A stretch of 64,000 nucleotides of DNA from Marinibaculum pumilum. Its GTDB lineage: Bacteria > Pseudomonadota > Alphaproteobacteria > Ferrovibrionales > Ferrovibrionaceae. Positions 9,244 through 18,092 of the stretch are shown one piece after another. The position numbers and the translations under genes were made by a program. The notes beneath the pieces were generated by a model. The model saw only the letters and a program-made list of their open reading frames with translations, searched no databases and was not told the DNA's origin. The stretch's first letter is position 1, and every line of letters begins with the position of its first letter. The stretch spans positions 1 through 64,000 of the forward strand of contig NZ_JBHRTR010000026.1 of NCBI RefSeq assembly GCF_042646425.1, in the 5' to 3' direction.

Positions 9244-9325
9244 GGATGGTCGCTCCCGCTGCGGCGATGCGGAGCCATATCATGACCGGCGCGGCGCGGC
9301 AGTCCATCCGGTCGAAAAGCTGTAC

Positions 9326-9392
9326 CATCGTATGACGATGCGGTAGTCATTCGGGGGCCGGAGGGCGGTTGCGGAAGCTGACCGTCTGGTCA
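9326..9392. promoter_or_regulatory. Two perfect palindromes upstream of hyuA (candidate operators)
   Basis: CATCGT-ATG-ACGATG (9326-9340) and TGACC-GTCT-GGTCA (9379-9392) lie in the divergent spacer between the TPR gene and hyuA, 135 and 83 bp before the hyuA start. The second resembles the half-sites recognised by FadR-type GntR regulators. No dedicated regulator gene is adjacent. Function is inferred from symmetry and position only. Confidence 0.4.
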
Positions 9393-9474
9393 ACACTCGG
9401 CCCCTCCCCCGTATGATGGCGCTCCGGGCGATGGCGGCCCGGCGCGGGACAGAAAACAGGACGGATCTTCCAGT

Positions 9475-11559
9475 ATGCGACTGATCGGCGTGGATGTCGG
9501 CGGAACCTTCACCGACGTGGTCTTTGCGGACACCGATAGCGGCACCTCCACCATCCACAAGGTGCCGACGACGCCGGACGATCCCTCCGAAGGGGTGCTG
9601 AACGGCATCCTGCAGCTCTGCGAGCGGGCGGAGATCGATGCCGCCTCGATCGACCATGTGCTGCACGGCACCACTACGGCGACGAACGCGGTGCTGGAAT
9701 ATGACGGCGCCAAGACCGGCATGGTGACCTCGCAGAACTATCGCGACATCGTCCATATCGGCCGCCACCAGCGCCCGCAGCACTATTCGATCCGGCAGGA
9801 GATTCCCTGGCAGGACCGGCCGCTGGTAAAGCGCCGCTACCGCCTGACGGTGCCGGAGCGGCTGTCGGCGCCGAACGGCGACGTCCTGACCCCGCTTGAC
9901 GAGGATGCGGTCCGCGCGGCCGCGCGGAAGCTGAAGGCCGAAGGGGTGGAGGCGGTCGCCGTCTGCTTCCTGTTCTCCTACCTGGACCCGCGCCACGAGG
10001 AACGCGCCCGCGACCTGATCCTGGAGGAATATCCCGACTGCTTCGTCACCACCTCCTCCAACGTGACGCCGCAGTTCCGCGAGTTCGAGCGCTTCACGAC
10101 GACGGCGATGAACGCCTTCGTCGGCCCGAAGGTGCGGCGCTACGTCTCCCGCCTGGACGAGCAGCTGCGCGCCAAGGGGCTGAAGGCCGACCTGCACATC
10201 ATGGGCTCCAACGGCGGCGTCGCCACCGCGACCATGGTGGCGGAGCGGCCGGTCCTGACCCTGCTCTCCGGCCCCGCGGCCGGCGTGCTGGGCGGCGCCT
10301 GGGCGGGCGAGCTGTCGGGACGCAACAACCTGATCACCTTCGACATCGGCGGCACCTCCGCCGATATCGGCATCGTGGCCGACGGCAGGTTCGCCGAGGC
10401 GACGGCCCGCGACACCTGGATCGCCGGCTATCCGCTGATGGTGCCGATGATCGACATCCACACCATCGGTGCCGGCGGCGGCTCCATCGCCCATGTCGAC
10501 GAGGGCGGCGCCTTCCGGGTCGGGCCGAAATCCGCCGGCGCGCGCCCCGGCCCGGCCGCCTACGGCCATGGCGGCACGGAGCCCACGGTGACCGACGCCA
10601 ATGTCGTGCTCGGGCGGCTGGACACCAAGGCCTTCCTGGGCGGCGAGATGGGGCTGGACGAGGTCGCGGCCCGCCGGGTGATCGCCCGCCTGGCGGAGCA
10701 GCTGGGGATGAGCGAGCTGGAGACGGCGGAGGGCATCCTGACCGTGGTGAACGCCAACATGGCGAACGCGATCCGCGGCCGCACCGTGCAGAAGGGCCTG
10801 GACCCGCGCGACTTCTCCCTGGTGGCGTTCGGCGGCGGCGGGCCGGCGCAGGCGGTCGACGTGGCGGCGATGCTCGGCATTCCGGAGGTGATCGTGCCGC
10901 CGGCGCCCGGCATCACCTCCGCCGTCGGCCTGATCACCACCGACATGAAGTACGACCTCCTGAAGACCGCCTTCCAGATCTCCACCCAGCCGGACCCGGC
11001 GCGCATCGACGGCGATTTCCAGACGATGCAGAAGACCCTGGTCGACCAGTTCGCCAAGGACGGCATCGGCGAGGGCGAGATTCAGTTCGAGCGCGGCGCC
11101 GACCTGCGCTATGTCGGCCAGGGCTATGAGCTGCGGGTCGCTTTCCCCGCCGGCAAGGTCGACGATGCGGCGATGAAGGCCGTCTTCAAGGCGTTCGAGG
11201 AGAAGCACGAGGCCGAATACGGCCATCTGTTCCCGGAAAGCCCGATCGAGATCGTGAACCTGCGCATGACCGGTCTCGGCGTGATGCCGAAGATCGGCAA
11301 GCCGCAGGTGGAAGAGGGCGGCAGCCTGGAGGCGGCCCTGGTGCGCACCGGCGCCTGCGTGTTCCGCGAGGGCGCCGAGGCTTCCGGCGCGCTGAAGGAA
11401 TTCGACACCGCCTATTACCGCCGCGACCGCCTGCCGCTGGACACCTGGATCGAAGGGCCGGCGGTGATCCTGCAGAAGGACACCACCACGGTGGTGCGCC
11501 CGCAGGACAGCTTTATCGCCGAGCGCGGCGGCAATATCCTCATCAAGGTCGGCCTGTAA
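9475..11559 (+). CDS. hyuA: Hydantoinase/5-oxoprolinase family subunit A
   Basis: A 694-residue ATP-dependent cyclic-amide hydrolase subunit. The N-terminal ASKHA nucleotide-binding motif VDVGGTFTD sits at residues 5-13, a second phosphate motif FDIGGTSAD near residue 289, and a GAGGGS signature near 332. These are the domains Hydant_A_N, Hydantoinase_A and a C-terminal beta domain, at the usual length for the family. With HyuB it opens hydantoins, N-methylhydantoins or related lactams to carbamoyl acids at the expense of ATP. It heads a four-gene plus-strand operon (hyuB 31 bp behind). Two palindromes lie upstream. The downstream carbamoylases make 5-substituted hydantoins the likeliest substrates. 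A second, divergent hyuA lies at 44978. Confidence 0.93.
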   Translation: MRLIGVDVGGTFTDVVFADTDSGTSTIHKVPTTPDDPSEGVLNGILQLCERAEIDAASIDHVLHGTTTATNAVLEYDGAKTGMVTSQNYRDIVHIGRHQRPQHYSIRQEIPWQDRPLVKRRYRLTVPERLSAPNGDVLTPLDEDAVRAAARKLKAEGVEAVAVCFLFSYLDPRHEERARDLILEEYPDCFVTTSSNVTPQFREFERFTTTAMNAFVGPKVRRYVSRLDEQLRAKGLKADLHIMGSNGGVATATMVAERPVLTLLSGPAAGVLGGAWAGELSGRNNLITFDIGGTSADIGIVADGRFAEATARDTWIAGYPLMVPMIDIHTIGAGGGSIAHVDEGGAFRVGPKSAGARPGPAAYGHGGTEPTVTDANVVLGRLDTKAFLGGEMGLDEVAARRVIARLAEQLGMSELETAEGILTVVNANMANAIRGRTVQKGLDPRDFSLVAFGGGGPAQAVDVAAMLGIPEVIVPPAPGITSAVGLITTDMKYDLLKTAFQISTQPDPARIDGDFQTMQKTLVDQFAKDGIGEGEIQFERGADLRYVGQGYELRVAFPAGKVDDAAMKAVFKAFEEKHEAEYGHLFPESPIEIVNLRMTGLGVMPKIGKPQVEEGGSLEAALVRTGACVFREGAEASGALKEFDTAYYRRDRLPLDTWIEGPAVILQKDTTTVVRPQDSFIAERGGNILIKVGL

Positions 11560-11590
11560 GGCCGGCGAGCAGAGACCGGGAGTACCAGCC

Positions 11591-13390
11591 ATGGTCAGCA
11601 GCGAGATCCAGCAGCCCCGCGCCGCCGCCGCCGATGCCGCCGGCATCGACCCGATCACCGCCGCGGTGATCCAGGGCGCGCTCCGCAACATCGCGATCGA
11701 GATGGGCTACAAGCTGATGCGGATGTCCTATTCCTCGATCATCCGGGAGTCGGAGGATTTCGGCGCCGCGGTGGTGGACGAGCATGGCCGCCAGCTGTCG
11801 GAATCGATCCAGTCCACGCCGCTGCAGTCCGGCCCGATCCCGGGCTATGTGCAGGGTGTGCTGAAGCAGTTCGCCGAACGCGGGGAGACGATCAATCCCG
11901 GCGACGTGATCATGCACAACGATCCCTATGGCGGGGCGAGCCACGGCCCGGACGTCGCCTTCATCGTGCCCTGCTTCCACAAGGACGAGCTGGTCGGCTT
12001 CGCCTGCACCACCGCCCACCACCTGGACATCGGCGCGCACAGCCCGGGCTCCGCCGGCATCGTCGACGCGGTCGACGTCTATGCCGAGGGCCTGCAGTTC
12101 AAGTCGATCAAGGTCTATGACCGTGGCCAGAAGGTCGGCCCGGTCTGGCAGATCCTGCGCGACAACCTGCGCGCCCCCGACATGGTGGTCGGCGACATGG
12201 AGGCGCAGGTCGCGGCATCCCGCATCGGCGCGCAGCGCTACCTGGACCTGATCGACCGCTATGGCCTGGACAAGGTGCGGGCGGCGTCGGAAGAGCTGAT
12301 GGCCTATTCGGAGCGCATGATGCGCAAGGCGATCAGCGAACTGCCCGACGGTACCTATCCGGCGCATACCTTCATCGACGGCTTCGAGCATGACGACGAT
12401 CCGGACGTGAAGAACCTGAAGATCGCCGCCACCATCACCATCAAGGGCGACGAGATGATCGTCGACCTCTCCGGCACCGCGAAACAGCTGGAGACCAAGG
12501 CGATCAACATGCCCTATGTCGGCACCGTCGACGTGGCGGTCTGGCTGGCGATCCGCTCCGTCCTGCTGGACAGCGCGGTGGTGGGGGAGATCCCGCAGAA
12601 TTCCGGCCTGACCCGGCCGATCACCATCACCTCGCCCGAAGGGCTGATGTGCAACCCGATCTTCCCGGCGCCGGTGATCGCCCGCTTCTGCCCCGGCAAC
12701 GCTTTGTCGGACACGGTGATGAAGTCGCTGTCGCAGGCGGTGCCGAAGCAGGTTTCCGCCGGCATCGGCAACCTGAAGGTGCTCGCCTTCTCCGGCTACC
12801 GCAACAATACGCACTGGGTGCATATGGAGATCTGCGAGGGCGCTTATGGCGGCCGCCACGGCATGGACGGGATGGATGCGGTGGATACGCTCTATGCGAA
12901 CACCCGCAACAACCCGATCGAGGACCTGGAGAGCCACCTCCCCTTGCGCATCCTGAAGTACGAGCTGCGCGAGGATGTCTGCGGCGCCGGCAAGTGGCGC
13001 GGCGGCATGGGTACGATCCGCGAGTTCCAGATGCTGGGCGCCGGCGGCGTGTCGGTGGAGGGCGAGGGCCATGTCTTCAAGCCCTGGGGGCTGGAGGGCG
13101 GCAATGACGGCCATCCCGCCGGCCTGCTGATGAAGCAGGGCAACCAGACCACCTCCCTGCCGTCGAAGCTGCCCTACAAGGCGGCGCAGGAGGATGCGAT
13201 CCTGGTGGCGGTCGGTCCCTCCGGCGGCGGCTACGGCAATCCCTTCGAGCGCGACCCGAAGAAGGTGCTGGACGACGTGCTGGACGAGCTGATCACCGCG
13301 GAGACGGCGAAGCACGATTACGGCGTGGTGATCGCCGACGGCCAGATCGACATGGCGGCGACGGAGAAGCTGCGCGCCGCCGCGCACTGA
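11591..13390 (+). CDS. hyuB: Hydantoinase/5-oxoprolinase family subunit B
   Basis: A 599-residue partner of HyuA. The family segments are visible: an N-terminal DPITAAVIQGALRNIA block, HNDPYGGASHGPD near residue 115, the TAHH.D.G.HSPGS metal-site-like stretch, and the C-terminal GGGYGNP...RDP...VLDDV block. Length and domain limits are normal. The start is ATG after ACCGGGAG, 31 bp past hyuA. HyuA and HyuB together form the active enzyme. This copy (599 aa) is shorter and clearly diverged from the second HyuB at 47008 (668 aa), which suggests different substrates. Confidence 0.93.
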   Translation: MVSSEIQQPRAAAADAAGIDPITAAVIQGALRNIAIEMGYKLMRMSYSSIIRESEDFGAAVVDEHGRQLSESIQSTPLQSGPIPGYVQGVLKQFAERGETINPGDVIMHNDPYGGASHGPDVAFIVPCFHKDELVGFACTTAHHLDIGAHSPGSAGIVDAVDVYAEGLQFKSIKVYDRGQKVGPVWQILRDNLRAPDMVVGDMEAQVAASRIGAQRYLDLIDRYGLDKVRAASEELMAYSERMMRKAISELPDGTYPAHTFIDGFEHDDDPDVKNLKIAATITIKGDEMIVDLSGTAKQLETKAINMPYVGTVDVAVWLAIRSVLLDSAVVGEIPQNSGLTRPITITSPEGLMCNPIFPAPVIARFCPGNALSDTVMKSLSQAVPKQVSAGIGNLKVLAFSGYRNNTHWVHMEICEGAYGGRHGMDGMDAVDTLYANTRNNPIEDLESHLPLRILKYELREDVCGAGKWRGGMGTIREFQMLGAGGVSVEGEGHVFKPWGLEGGNDGHPAGLLMKQGNQTTSLPSKLPYKAAQEDAILVAVGPSGGGYGNPFERDPKKVLDDVLDELITAETAKHDYGVVIADGQIDMAATEKLRAAAH

Positions 13391-13418
13391 CCGGGGCCTG
13401 AGCAGCAGGGGATCGACC

Positions 13419-14693
13419 ATGCGCCCGAACATCCATCCCTCCGCGCGGGTCGACGAGGCCCGCCTGTGGGACCGGCACGAGCAGATGGCCGCGATCGGCG
13501 GCTTCGTGAACGAGCAGGGCCATCGCGGGGTGAACCGCGCCGCCTTCTCCGCCGAGGATATCGGCGCGCGCCGCCTGCTGATCGGCTGGGCGAAGGCGCG
13601 CGGCTGGGCCATTTCCAGCGACCCGATCGGCAATATCTTCGTCCGCCGCCCGGGCCGCGACCCGGACGCCGCGCCGGTGCTGACCGGCAGCCACATGGAC
13701 AGCCAGCCGCGCGGCGGCCGCTTCGACGGCATCTACGGCGTGCTGGCCGGCCTGGAGGCGCTGGAGGCGATGGACGATGCGGGGGTGGAGACGGAGCGCC
13801 CGATCGACCTGGTCGCCTGGTCGAACGAGGAGGGCGGCCGCTACCAGCCCGGCACGATGGGGTCGAACACCTTCGTCGGCGGCTACGACTTCGAGAAGAT
13901 GCTGGCCACCCGCGACGGCGACGGGATCGAGCTGCGCGAGGCCCTGGCCGAGACAATGTCGGCGATGAAGGATTTCGCCGGCGACCTGCAGGACCGCCCC
14001 TTCAACTTCCCGATCGCGGCATGTGTGGAGGCGCATATCGAGCAGGGGCCGCGGCTGGAGGCCGACAACCGCACCATCGGCGTGGTCACCGGCATCCAGG
14101 GCATCCGCTGGTACCTGACCAAGGTGTTCGGCCGCACCGACCATGCCGGCACCACGCCGCTGCGCCAGCGCAAGGACGCGGTGCAGGCGACCCTGCGCGT
14201 GATCCAGGGTTTCAACGAGCTGATGCACGACCCCGACGACGTGCTGCGTTTCACCGTGGCGCGCATGTTCGTGCGGCCCAACGCGCCGTCCTCGGTCGCC
14301 AACGAGGTGGAGTTCACCGTCGACTTCCGCCATCCCGACATCGCGGTGCTGAAGGAACGCGGCGACAAGCTGCCGGGCCTGGCGGCGGAGCTCGCCGCGC
14401 CCTGCACGGTCGAGATGAACGAGATGATGAACATGGCGCCGACCGTCTTTCCGGACGAGCTGATCAACACGGTGGAGGCGGCGACCCGCAACCTGGGCCA
14501 TCCCTACATGCACCTGCCGTCGGGCGCCTTCCACGACGCCGGCTATATCGCCAAGGTCGCCCCGACCACGATGATCTTCATCCCCTGCAAGCGCGGCGTC
14601 AGCCACAACGAGGCGGAGGACGCCACCCCCGCCGACTGCGCCGCCGGCGCCCAGGTCCTCGCCGACACGCTGGTCGCGCTCGCGAACAGGTAG
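13419..14693 (+). CDS. hyuC: M20-family Zn-dependent hydrolase, N-carbamoyl-L-amino-acid amidohydrolase type
   Basis: A 424-residue binuclear-metal amidase of the HyuC/AmaB/allantoate amidohydrolase family. Metal-site residues are visible: H92 in GSHMDS, D103 in GGRFDG, the Glu pair in NEEGGR (about 137-138), H206 in EAHIEQGP, and the late His in SHNEAE (about 397). FGRTDHAGTTP marks the dimerisation lid domain. It lies 28 bp after hyuB in the same operon, so it probably takes the N-carbamoyl amino acid made by HyuA-HyuB to the L-amino acid, CO2 and ammonia. Allantoate or beta-ureidopropionate as substrate cannot be excluded from sequence alone. Confidence 0.88.
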   Translation: MRPNIHPSARVDEARLWDRHEQMAAIGGFVNEQGHRGVNRAAFSAEDIGARRLLIGWAKARGWAISSDPIGNIFVRRPGRDPDAAPVLTGSHMDSQPRGGRFDGIYGVLAGLEALEAMDDAGVETERPIDLVAWSNEEGGRYQPGTMGSNTFVGGYDFEKMLATRDGDGIELREALAETMSAMKDFAGDLQDRPFNFPIAACVEAHIEQGPRLEADNRTIGVVTGIQGIRWYLTKVFGRTDHAGTTPLRQRKDAVQATLRVIQGFNELMHDPDDVLRFTVARMFVRPNAPSSVANEVEFTVDFRHPDIAVLKERGDKLPGLAAELAAPCTVEMNEMMNMAPTVFPDELINTVEAATRNLGHPYMHLPSGAFHDAGYIAKVAPTTMIFIPCKRGVSHNEAEDATPADCAAGAQVLADTLVALANR

Positions 14694-14718
14694 GCGCGGC
14701 CGCACCTCCCCCTGCGCC

Positions 14719-14901
14719 GTCGTCCTCGGGCCTGACCCGAGGATCGTGACGTGACGGCGACGCAGCCAGGCGCTGCGGCAACACCAACTCCTCCGTCGTC
14801 CTCGGGCTTGACCCGAGGATCGTGACGGGACGGCGAAACAGTTGGCCGGCGCAGCGTTACCGCCGGCGTCGGGATCCTCGGGTTAAGCCCGAGGATGACG
14901 G
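14719..14901. repeat. Three clustered palindromic repeat units
   Basis: GTCGTCCTCGGG-(C/T)TGA-CCCGAGGATCG occurs twice (14719-14750, 14795-14827), followed by an inverted GATCCTCGGGTTAAGCCCGAGGATGACGG-type unit (about 14873-14901). They fill the 254-bp space between hyuC and the D-carbamoylase gene. They could form strong hairpins that attenuate read-through inside the operon. Confidence 0.8.
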
Positions 14902-14947
14902 ATATGGATTGGGGCGCCGCGCCGCCCGACTGCAATCGGAGACCCCC

Positions 14948-15898
14948 ATGCCCCGCACCCCCTCCCGCATCATGACCGTCGCCGCCGCCCAGATGGGCCC
15001 GATCGCCCGTGACGAGAGCCGGCAGGCCGTCGTCGCGCGGCTGATCGACATGCTGCGCCAGGCGAAGGACCGCGGGGCGGACCTGGTGGTCTATCCGGAA
15101 CTCTGCCTGACCACCTTCTTCCCGCGCTGGATGATGGAGGACCAGGACGAGGTCGACAGCTGGTTCGAGCGCACGATGCCGAACCCGGCGGTCAACCCGC
15201 TGTTCGAGGCCGCGCGGGAATCGGAAGTGGGGTTCTGCCTCGGCTATGCCGAACTGGCGCAGGAGGATGGCGGAACGAGGCGCTTCAACACCGCCATCCT
15301 GGTCGACAAGGCGGGCAGGGTGGCGCTGAAATACCGCAAGGTGCATCTGCCCGGCCATGCCGAGCCGCAGGAGGGGCGCAAGTTCCAGCACCTGGAGAAG
15401 CGCTATTTCGAGCCCGGCAATCTGGGCTTCCCGGTCCGCCGCGTGATGGACGCCAATATGGGCCTGTGCATCTGCAACGACCGCCGCTGGCCGGAGACCT
15501 ACCGGGTGATGGGCCTGCAGGACGTGGAGATGGTGCTCTGCGGCTACAACACGCCGACCGACCATGTGCAGGACCCAGCGATCAACCGCCTGTCGGACTT
15601 CCACAACCACCTGTCGATGCAGGCCGGCGCCTACCAGAACGCCACCTGGGTGGTCGGCGTCGCCAAGGGCGGGGTCGAGGAGGGCTCGGAGATGATCACC
15701 CACTCCGCCATCTTCGCCCCATCGGGCGAGATCGTCGCCCAGGCCGCCACCATGGAGGACGAGGTCGTCACCTTCGCCTGCGACCTCGAGATGGGGCGCA
15801 AGTACAAGGAAACCATCTTCAACTTCGCCGCCCACCGCGAACCGGACGCCTACCGGCTGATCGTGGAGCGCAAAGGGGCGGAGCCGCCGGCGGCCTGA
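14948..15898 (+). CDS. N-carbamoyl-D-amino-acid hydrolase (nitrilase superfamily)
   Basis: A 316-residue carbon-nitrogen hydrolase. The catalytic triad is E51 (YPELCLTTFFPRW), K131 (KYRKVHLPGH) and C176 (CICNDRRWPE). These blocks and others (FQHLEKRYFEPG, GGYNTPT, MQAGSYQN-like) closely follow the characterised Agrobacterium D-carbamoylase, which is D-specific. It converts N-carbamoyl-D-amino acids to D-amino acids. The start is placed at MPRTPS; an internal ATG nine residues later (MTVAAAQ) would also fit the family length of about 304. It follows hyuABC on the same strand but behind a repeat cluster, so cotranscription is probable, not certain. Confidence 0.88.
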   Translation: MPRTPSRIMTVAAAQMGPIARDESRQAVVARLIDMLRQAKDRGADLVVYPELCLTTFFPRWMMEDQDEVDSWFERTMPNPAVNPLFEAARESEVGFCLGYAELAQEDGGTRRFNTAILVDKAGRVALKYRKVHLPGHAEPQEGRKFQHLEKRYFEPGNLGFPVRRVMDANMGLCICNDRRWPETYRVMGLQDVEMVLCGYNTPTDHVQDPAINRLSDFHNHLSMQAGAYQNATWVVGVAKGGVEEGSEMITHSAIFAPSGEIVAQAATMEDEVVTFACDLEMGRKYKETIFNFAAHREPDAYRLIVERKGAEPPAA

Positions 15899-15921
15899 GC
15901 GGGGCGCCGTTCGCTCCCGGC

Positions 15922-16038
15922 GTCACGCGCGGACTTGATCCGCGCGTCCATGGCGCCGTTTCTCAATGGGCTGGGGGGCTTGCCACGGCTATTGAGGTTG
16001 CCCTGCGATGGACCGCCGGGACAAGCCCGGCGGTGACG
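15922..16038. repeat. Palindromic repeat pair between convergent genes
   Basis: A GTCACGCGCGGA-CTTGA-TCCGCGCGTCCATGG unit and a GGACCGCCGGG-ACAAG-CCCGGCGGTGACGG unit face each other about 55 bp apart. They form the same outward GTCA.../...TGACGG architecture as the other repeats but with changed stem sequence. The element lies between the convergent D-carbamoylase and GST genes and may serve as a bidirectional terminator. Confidence 0.65.
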
Positions 16039-16060
16039 GCAACTGGGGAAGTCTGTAGCC

Positions 16061-16696
16061 CTATGCCGGCGGCTTCGCCTGCGGGCCGGCGATCTCCATC
16101 GCCTTGATATAGGCGGGTCGCGACGTGATCCGCTTCAGGTAGGCCTGCACGTTAGGCAGGTCGTCAATGGCGACCGGGCCGAACTTCGGCAGCTCGACCA
16201 GGGCATAGGCCGACATGATGTCGGCGCAGGTCAGGGCGGGGCCGGCGAGGAAGGCGGACTGACCCAGCCGCTGCTCCAGGAAGCGAAAGGCGCCGGACTG
16301 CCGGCGCTCCACCACCTTCGCGACCAGCTGCGCCCGCGGGTCCTGCGGCGCGGGGCCGGCACCCATGCTGGCGAAGAACAGACCGAGCATGCTGTTGTTG
16401 AACTGCATCCAGTAGACATAGTCGATATAGGCCGGGTCGCCGGGCGCCACCGTCAGGCGGCCGCCGGCATGGCGGTGGCAGATATGCTCCACGATCGCCA
16501 CCGATTCCGTCAGCACCAGGCCGTCATCGTCGATCACCGGCGCCGTCGCCGCCGGGTGCAGCGCCAGGTATTCGTCCGGCGCCAGCCGGTCGGGACCGCG
16601 ATGGTGCCATTTCAGGTCGTAGGGCAGCCCCAGCTCCTCCATCAGCCAGACGATACGGTCGGACTGCGACTGTCCCAGGTGGTGGATGACGATCAT
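16061..16696 (-). CDS. Glutathione S-transferase family protein
   Basis: A 211-residue soluble protein with an N-terminal thioredoxin-like domain (about 1-80; SQSDRIVWLMEELGLPYDL, cis-Pro region AT-APVIDDDG, ES.AI..HI glutathione contact) and an all-helical C-terminal domain. The length is standard. Ser/Gln near residues 9-12 occupy the usual activating position. It is monocistronic and divergent from the beta-lactamase-fold gene. A small imperfect symmetry, GTGGA-N8-TCCAC, lies at 16750-16767 in the spacer. Its substrate is unknown. Confidence 0.88.
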   Translation of the reverse strand: MIVIHHLGQSQSDRIVWLMEELGLPYDLKWHHRGPDRLAPDEYLALHPAATAPVIDDDGLVLTESVAIVEHICHRHAGGRLTVAPGDPAYIDYVYWMQFNNSMLGLFFASMGAGPAPQDPRAQLVAKVVERRQSGAFRFLEQRLGQSAFLAGPALTCADIMSAYALVELPKFGPVAIDDLPNVQAYLKRITSRPAYIKAMEIAGPQAKPPA

Positions 16697-16888
16697 CGGT
16701 CTCTCCGGCGCGGTTCGGTGGGGGGCTGGCTGAGGTCCGGCCCGGCGTTGTGGATACCATAGTCCACCCGCGCCGGCGGACGAACCTCGGCAGGCGAATG
16801 CCCCGGCGGCGACCGAATTTCGCCATCTTCCGCGCTATGGTGGCCGCCTGCCGCCGCGACGGGGCGGCCGAACCGGATGGAGACGAGA

Positions 16889-18055
16889 ATGAAGACGGGA
16901 CGCCTCACCACCCTGGCGGCGGCCGCGGCTGCGGGCGCGCTGCTGCTGGCCGGCGCACCGGCACGGGCGGCCGATCCGCTGCTGGAGGAAGCCGTCGAAT
17001 TCACCGGCGCGGTGATGTACCTGGACTTCAAGGTGCCGGGCGTGGTGCTGGGCGTGATCCGCAACGGCGAGACCGCGGTGATGGGCTTCGGCGAGCTCTA
17101 CGAGGGCGCCGGGGTCGAGCCCGACGGCAACACGAAGCTGCGCATCGGCTCGATCTCCAAGGCGATGACCGGGCAGGTGCTGGCCAGCCTGGTCGCCGAC
17201 GGGACCGTCGCCTTCACCGACACCGCGGCCGGCCACCTGGCCAAGGCACCCGGCTGGGCGGACGCCGTCGTGCCGCAAATGGACGGCAGGCAGATCCGCC
17301 TGATCGACCTGGCCACCCACAGCGCCGGCCTGATGCGCGACGCCCCGCGCGAGCCCGGGCCGCCGGAGGATCCGGAGCGCAACAACACGATTGCGGCGGC
17401 GATCGCCGCACTGAAGACCGAGCCGCTGCTGTTCGCGCCCGGCACCGGCGCGCTCTATTCCAACCTGGGCTTCGACCTGCTGGGCGCAGCGATGGAAGGG
17501 GCGGCGGGCAAGTCCTATGCGGAACTCCTGAAGGAGCGGGTGCTGGATCCCGCCGGCATGAAAGACACCGGTATCGCGACGGCGCGCGGCATGCCGGAGG
17601 GCCATATGCTGGGCCAGGGCTTCCAGGGCGAGCAGATCCCGGCGGTCCCTGCCGCGGCGACCACCGCGCCTGCCGGCGGCCTGGTCTCCACCCCCAACGA
17701 CATCCTGCGCTGGATGGCCTGGCATTTGGGCGACCTGCCGGACCACCAGGCGGAGGTCCGGCTGCTGGACCATGCCGCCTATATCCCCCGCGACCGGCTG
17801 GCGCCGGCCTATGGCCTGGACGAGAGCGGCCATGCCGACGCGCTGGGCCTGGGCTGGATCGTCATGCTGGCCGAGGGCGAGCGACCGACCCTGCTGCAGA
17901 AGGCCGGCGGCGGCAACGGCATCTTCACCTACATGGCCTTCGCGCCGGGCCGCGACATCGGCGCCTTCGTCGCCATCAACAGCTTCGACTTCGGTGCCGC
18001 CATGGGCATGGCGGAGGTGGTGAACGGCCTGATCGCCCAGCTGTCGCCGCGCTGA
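16889..18055 (+). CDS. Secreted serine hydrolase of the beta-lactamase/penicillin-binding fold
   Basis: A 388-residue exported protein. The start is chosen at MKTGRLTTLA because GGAGACGAG gives a ribosome site and a clean signal peptide follows (cleavage near ARA-AD, residue 27/28). An ATG four codons earlier is in frame. Catalytic motifs of the class C/DD-peptidase-like family are present: S88-I-S-K91 (SxxK), Y190-S-N (YxN), and a late KAGGGNG box in place of KTG/HxG. It is probably a periplasmic peptidase, esterase or penicillin-interacting AmpH-like enzyme. True beta-lactamase activity is not implied. It is a single gene. Confidence 0.87.
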   Translation: MKTGRLTTLAAAAAAGALLLAGAPARAADPLLEEAVEFTGAVMYLDFKVPGVVLGVIRNGETAVMGFGELYEGAGVEPDGNTKLRIGSISKAMTGQVLASLVADGTVAFTDTAAGHLAKAPGWADAVVPQMDGRQIRLIDLATHSAGLMRDAPREPGPPEDPERNNTIAAAIAALKTEPLLFAPGTGALYSNLGFDLLGAAMEGAAGKSYAELLKERVLDPAGMKDTGIATARGMPEGHMLGQGFQGEQIPAVPAAATTAPAGGLVSTPNDILRWMAWHLGDLPDHQAEVRLLDHAAYIPRDRLAPAYGLDESGHADALGLGWIVMLAEGERPTLLQKAGGGNGIFTYMAFAPGRDIGAFVAINSFDFGAAMGMAEVVNGLIAQLSPR

Positions 18056-18092
18056 TCCCGTCGCGCCGTTCCGGCCACCAGCCGGCGGCGGG

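Noticed and set aside
14719..14901. Possible CRISPR-like array
   Set aside because: Units are palindromes in mixed orientation with irregular spacing, and related units occur singly across the window. No cas genes.
16750..16767. GTGGA-N8-TCCAC symmetry between GST and hydrolase genes as an operator
   Set aside because: Arms of only 5 bp in very GC-rich DNA; expected by chance.
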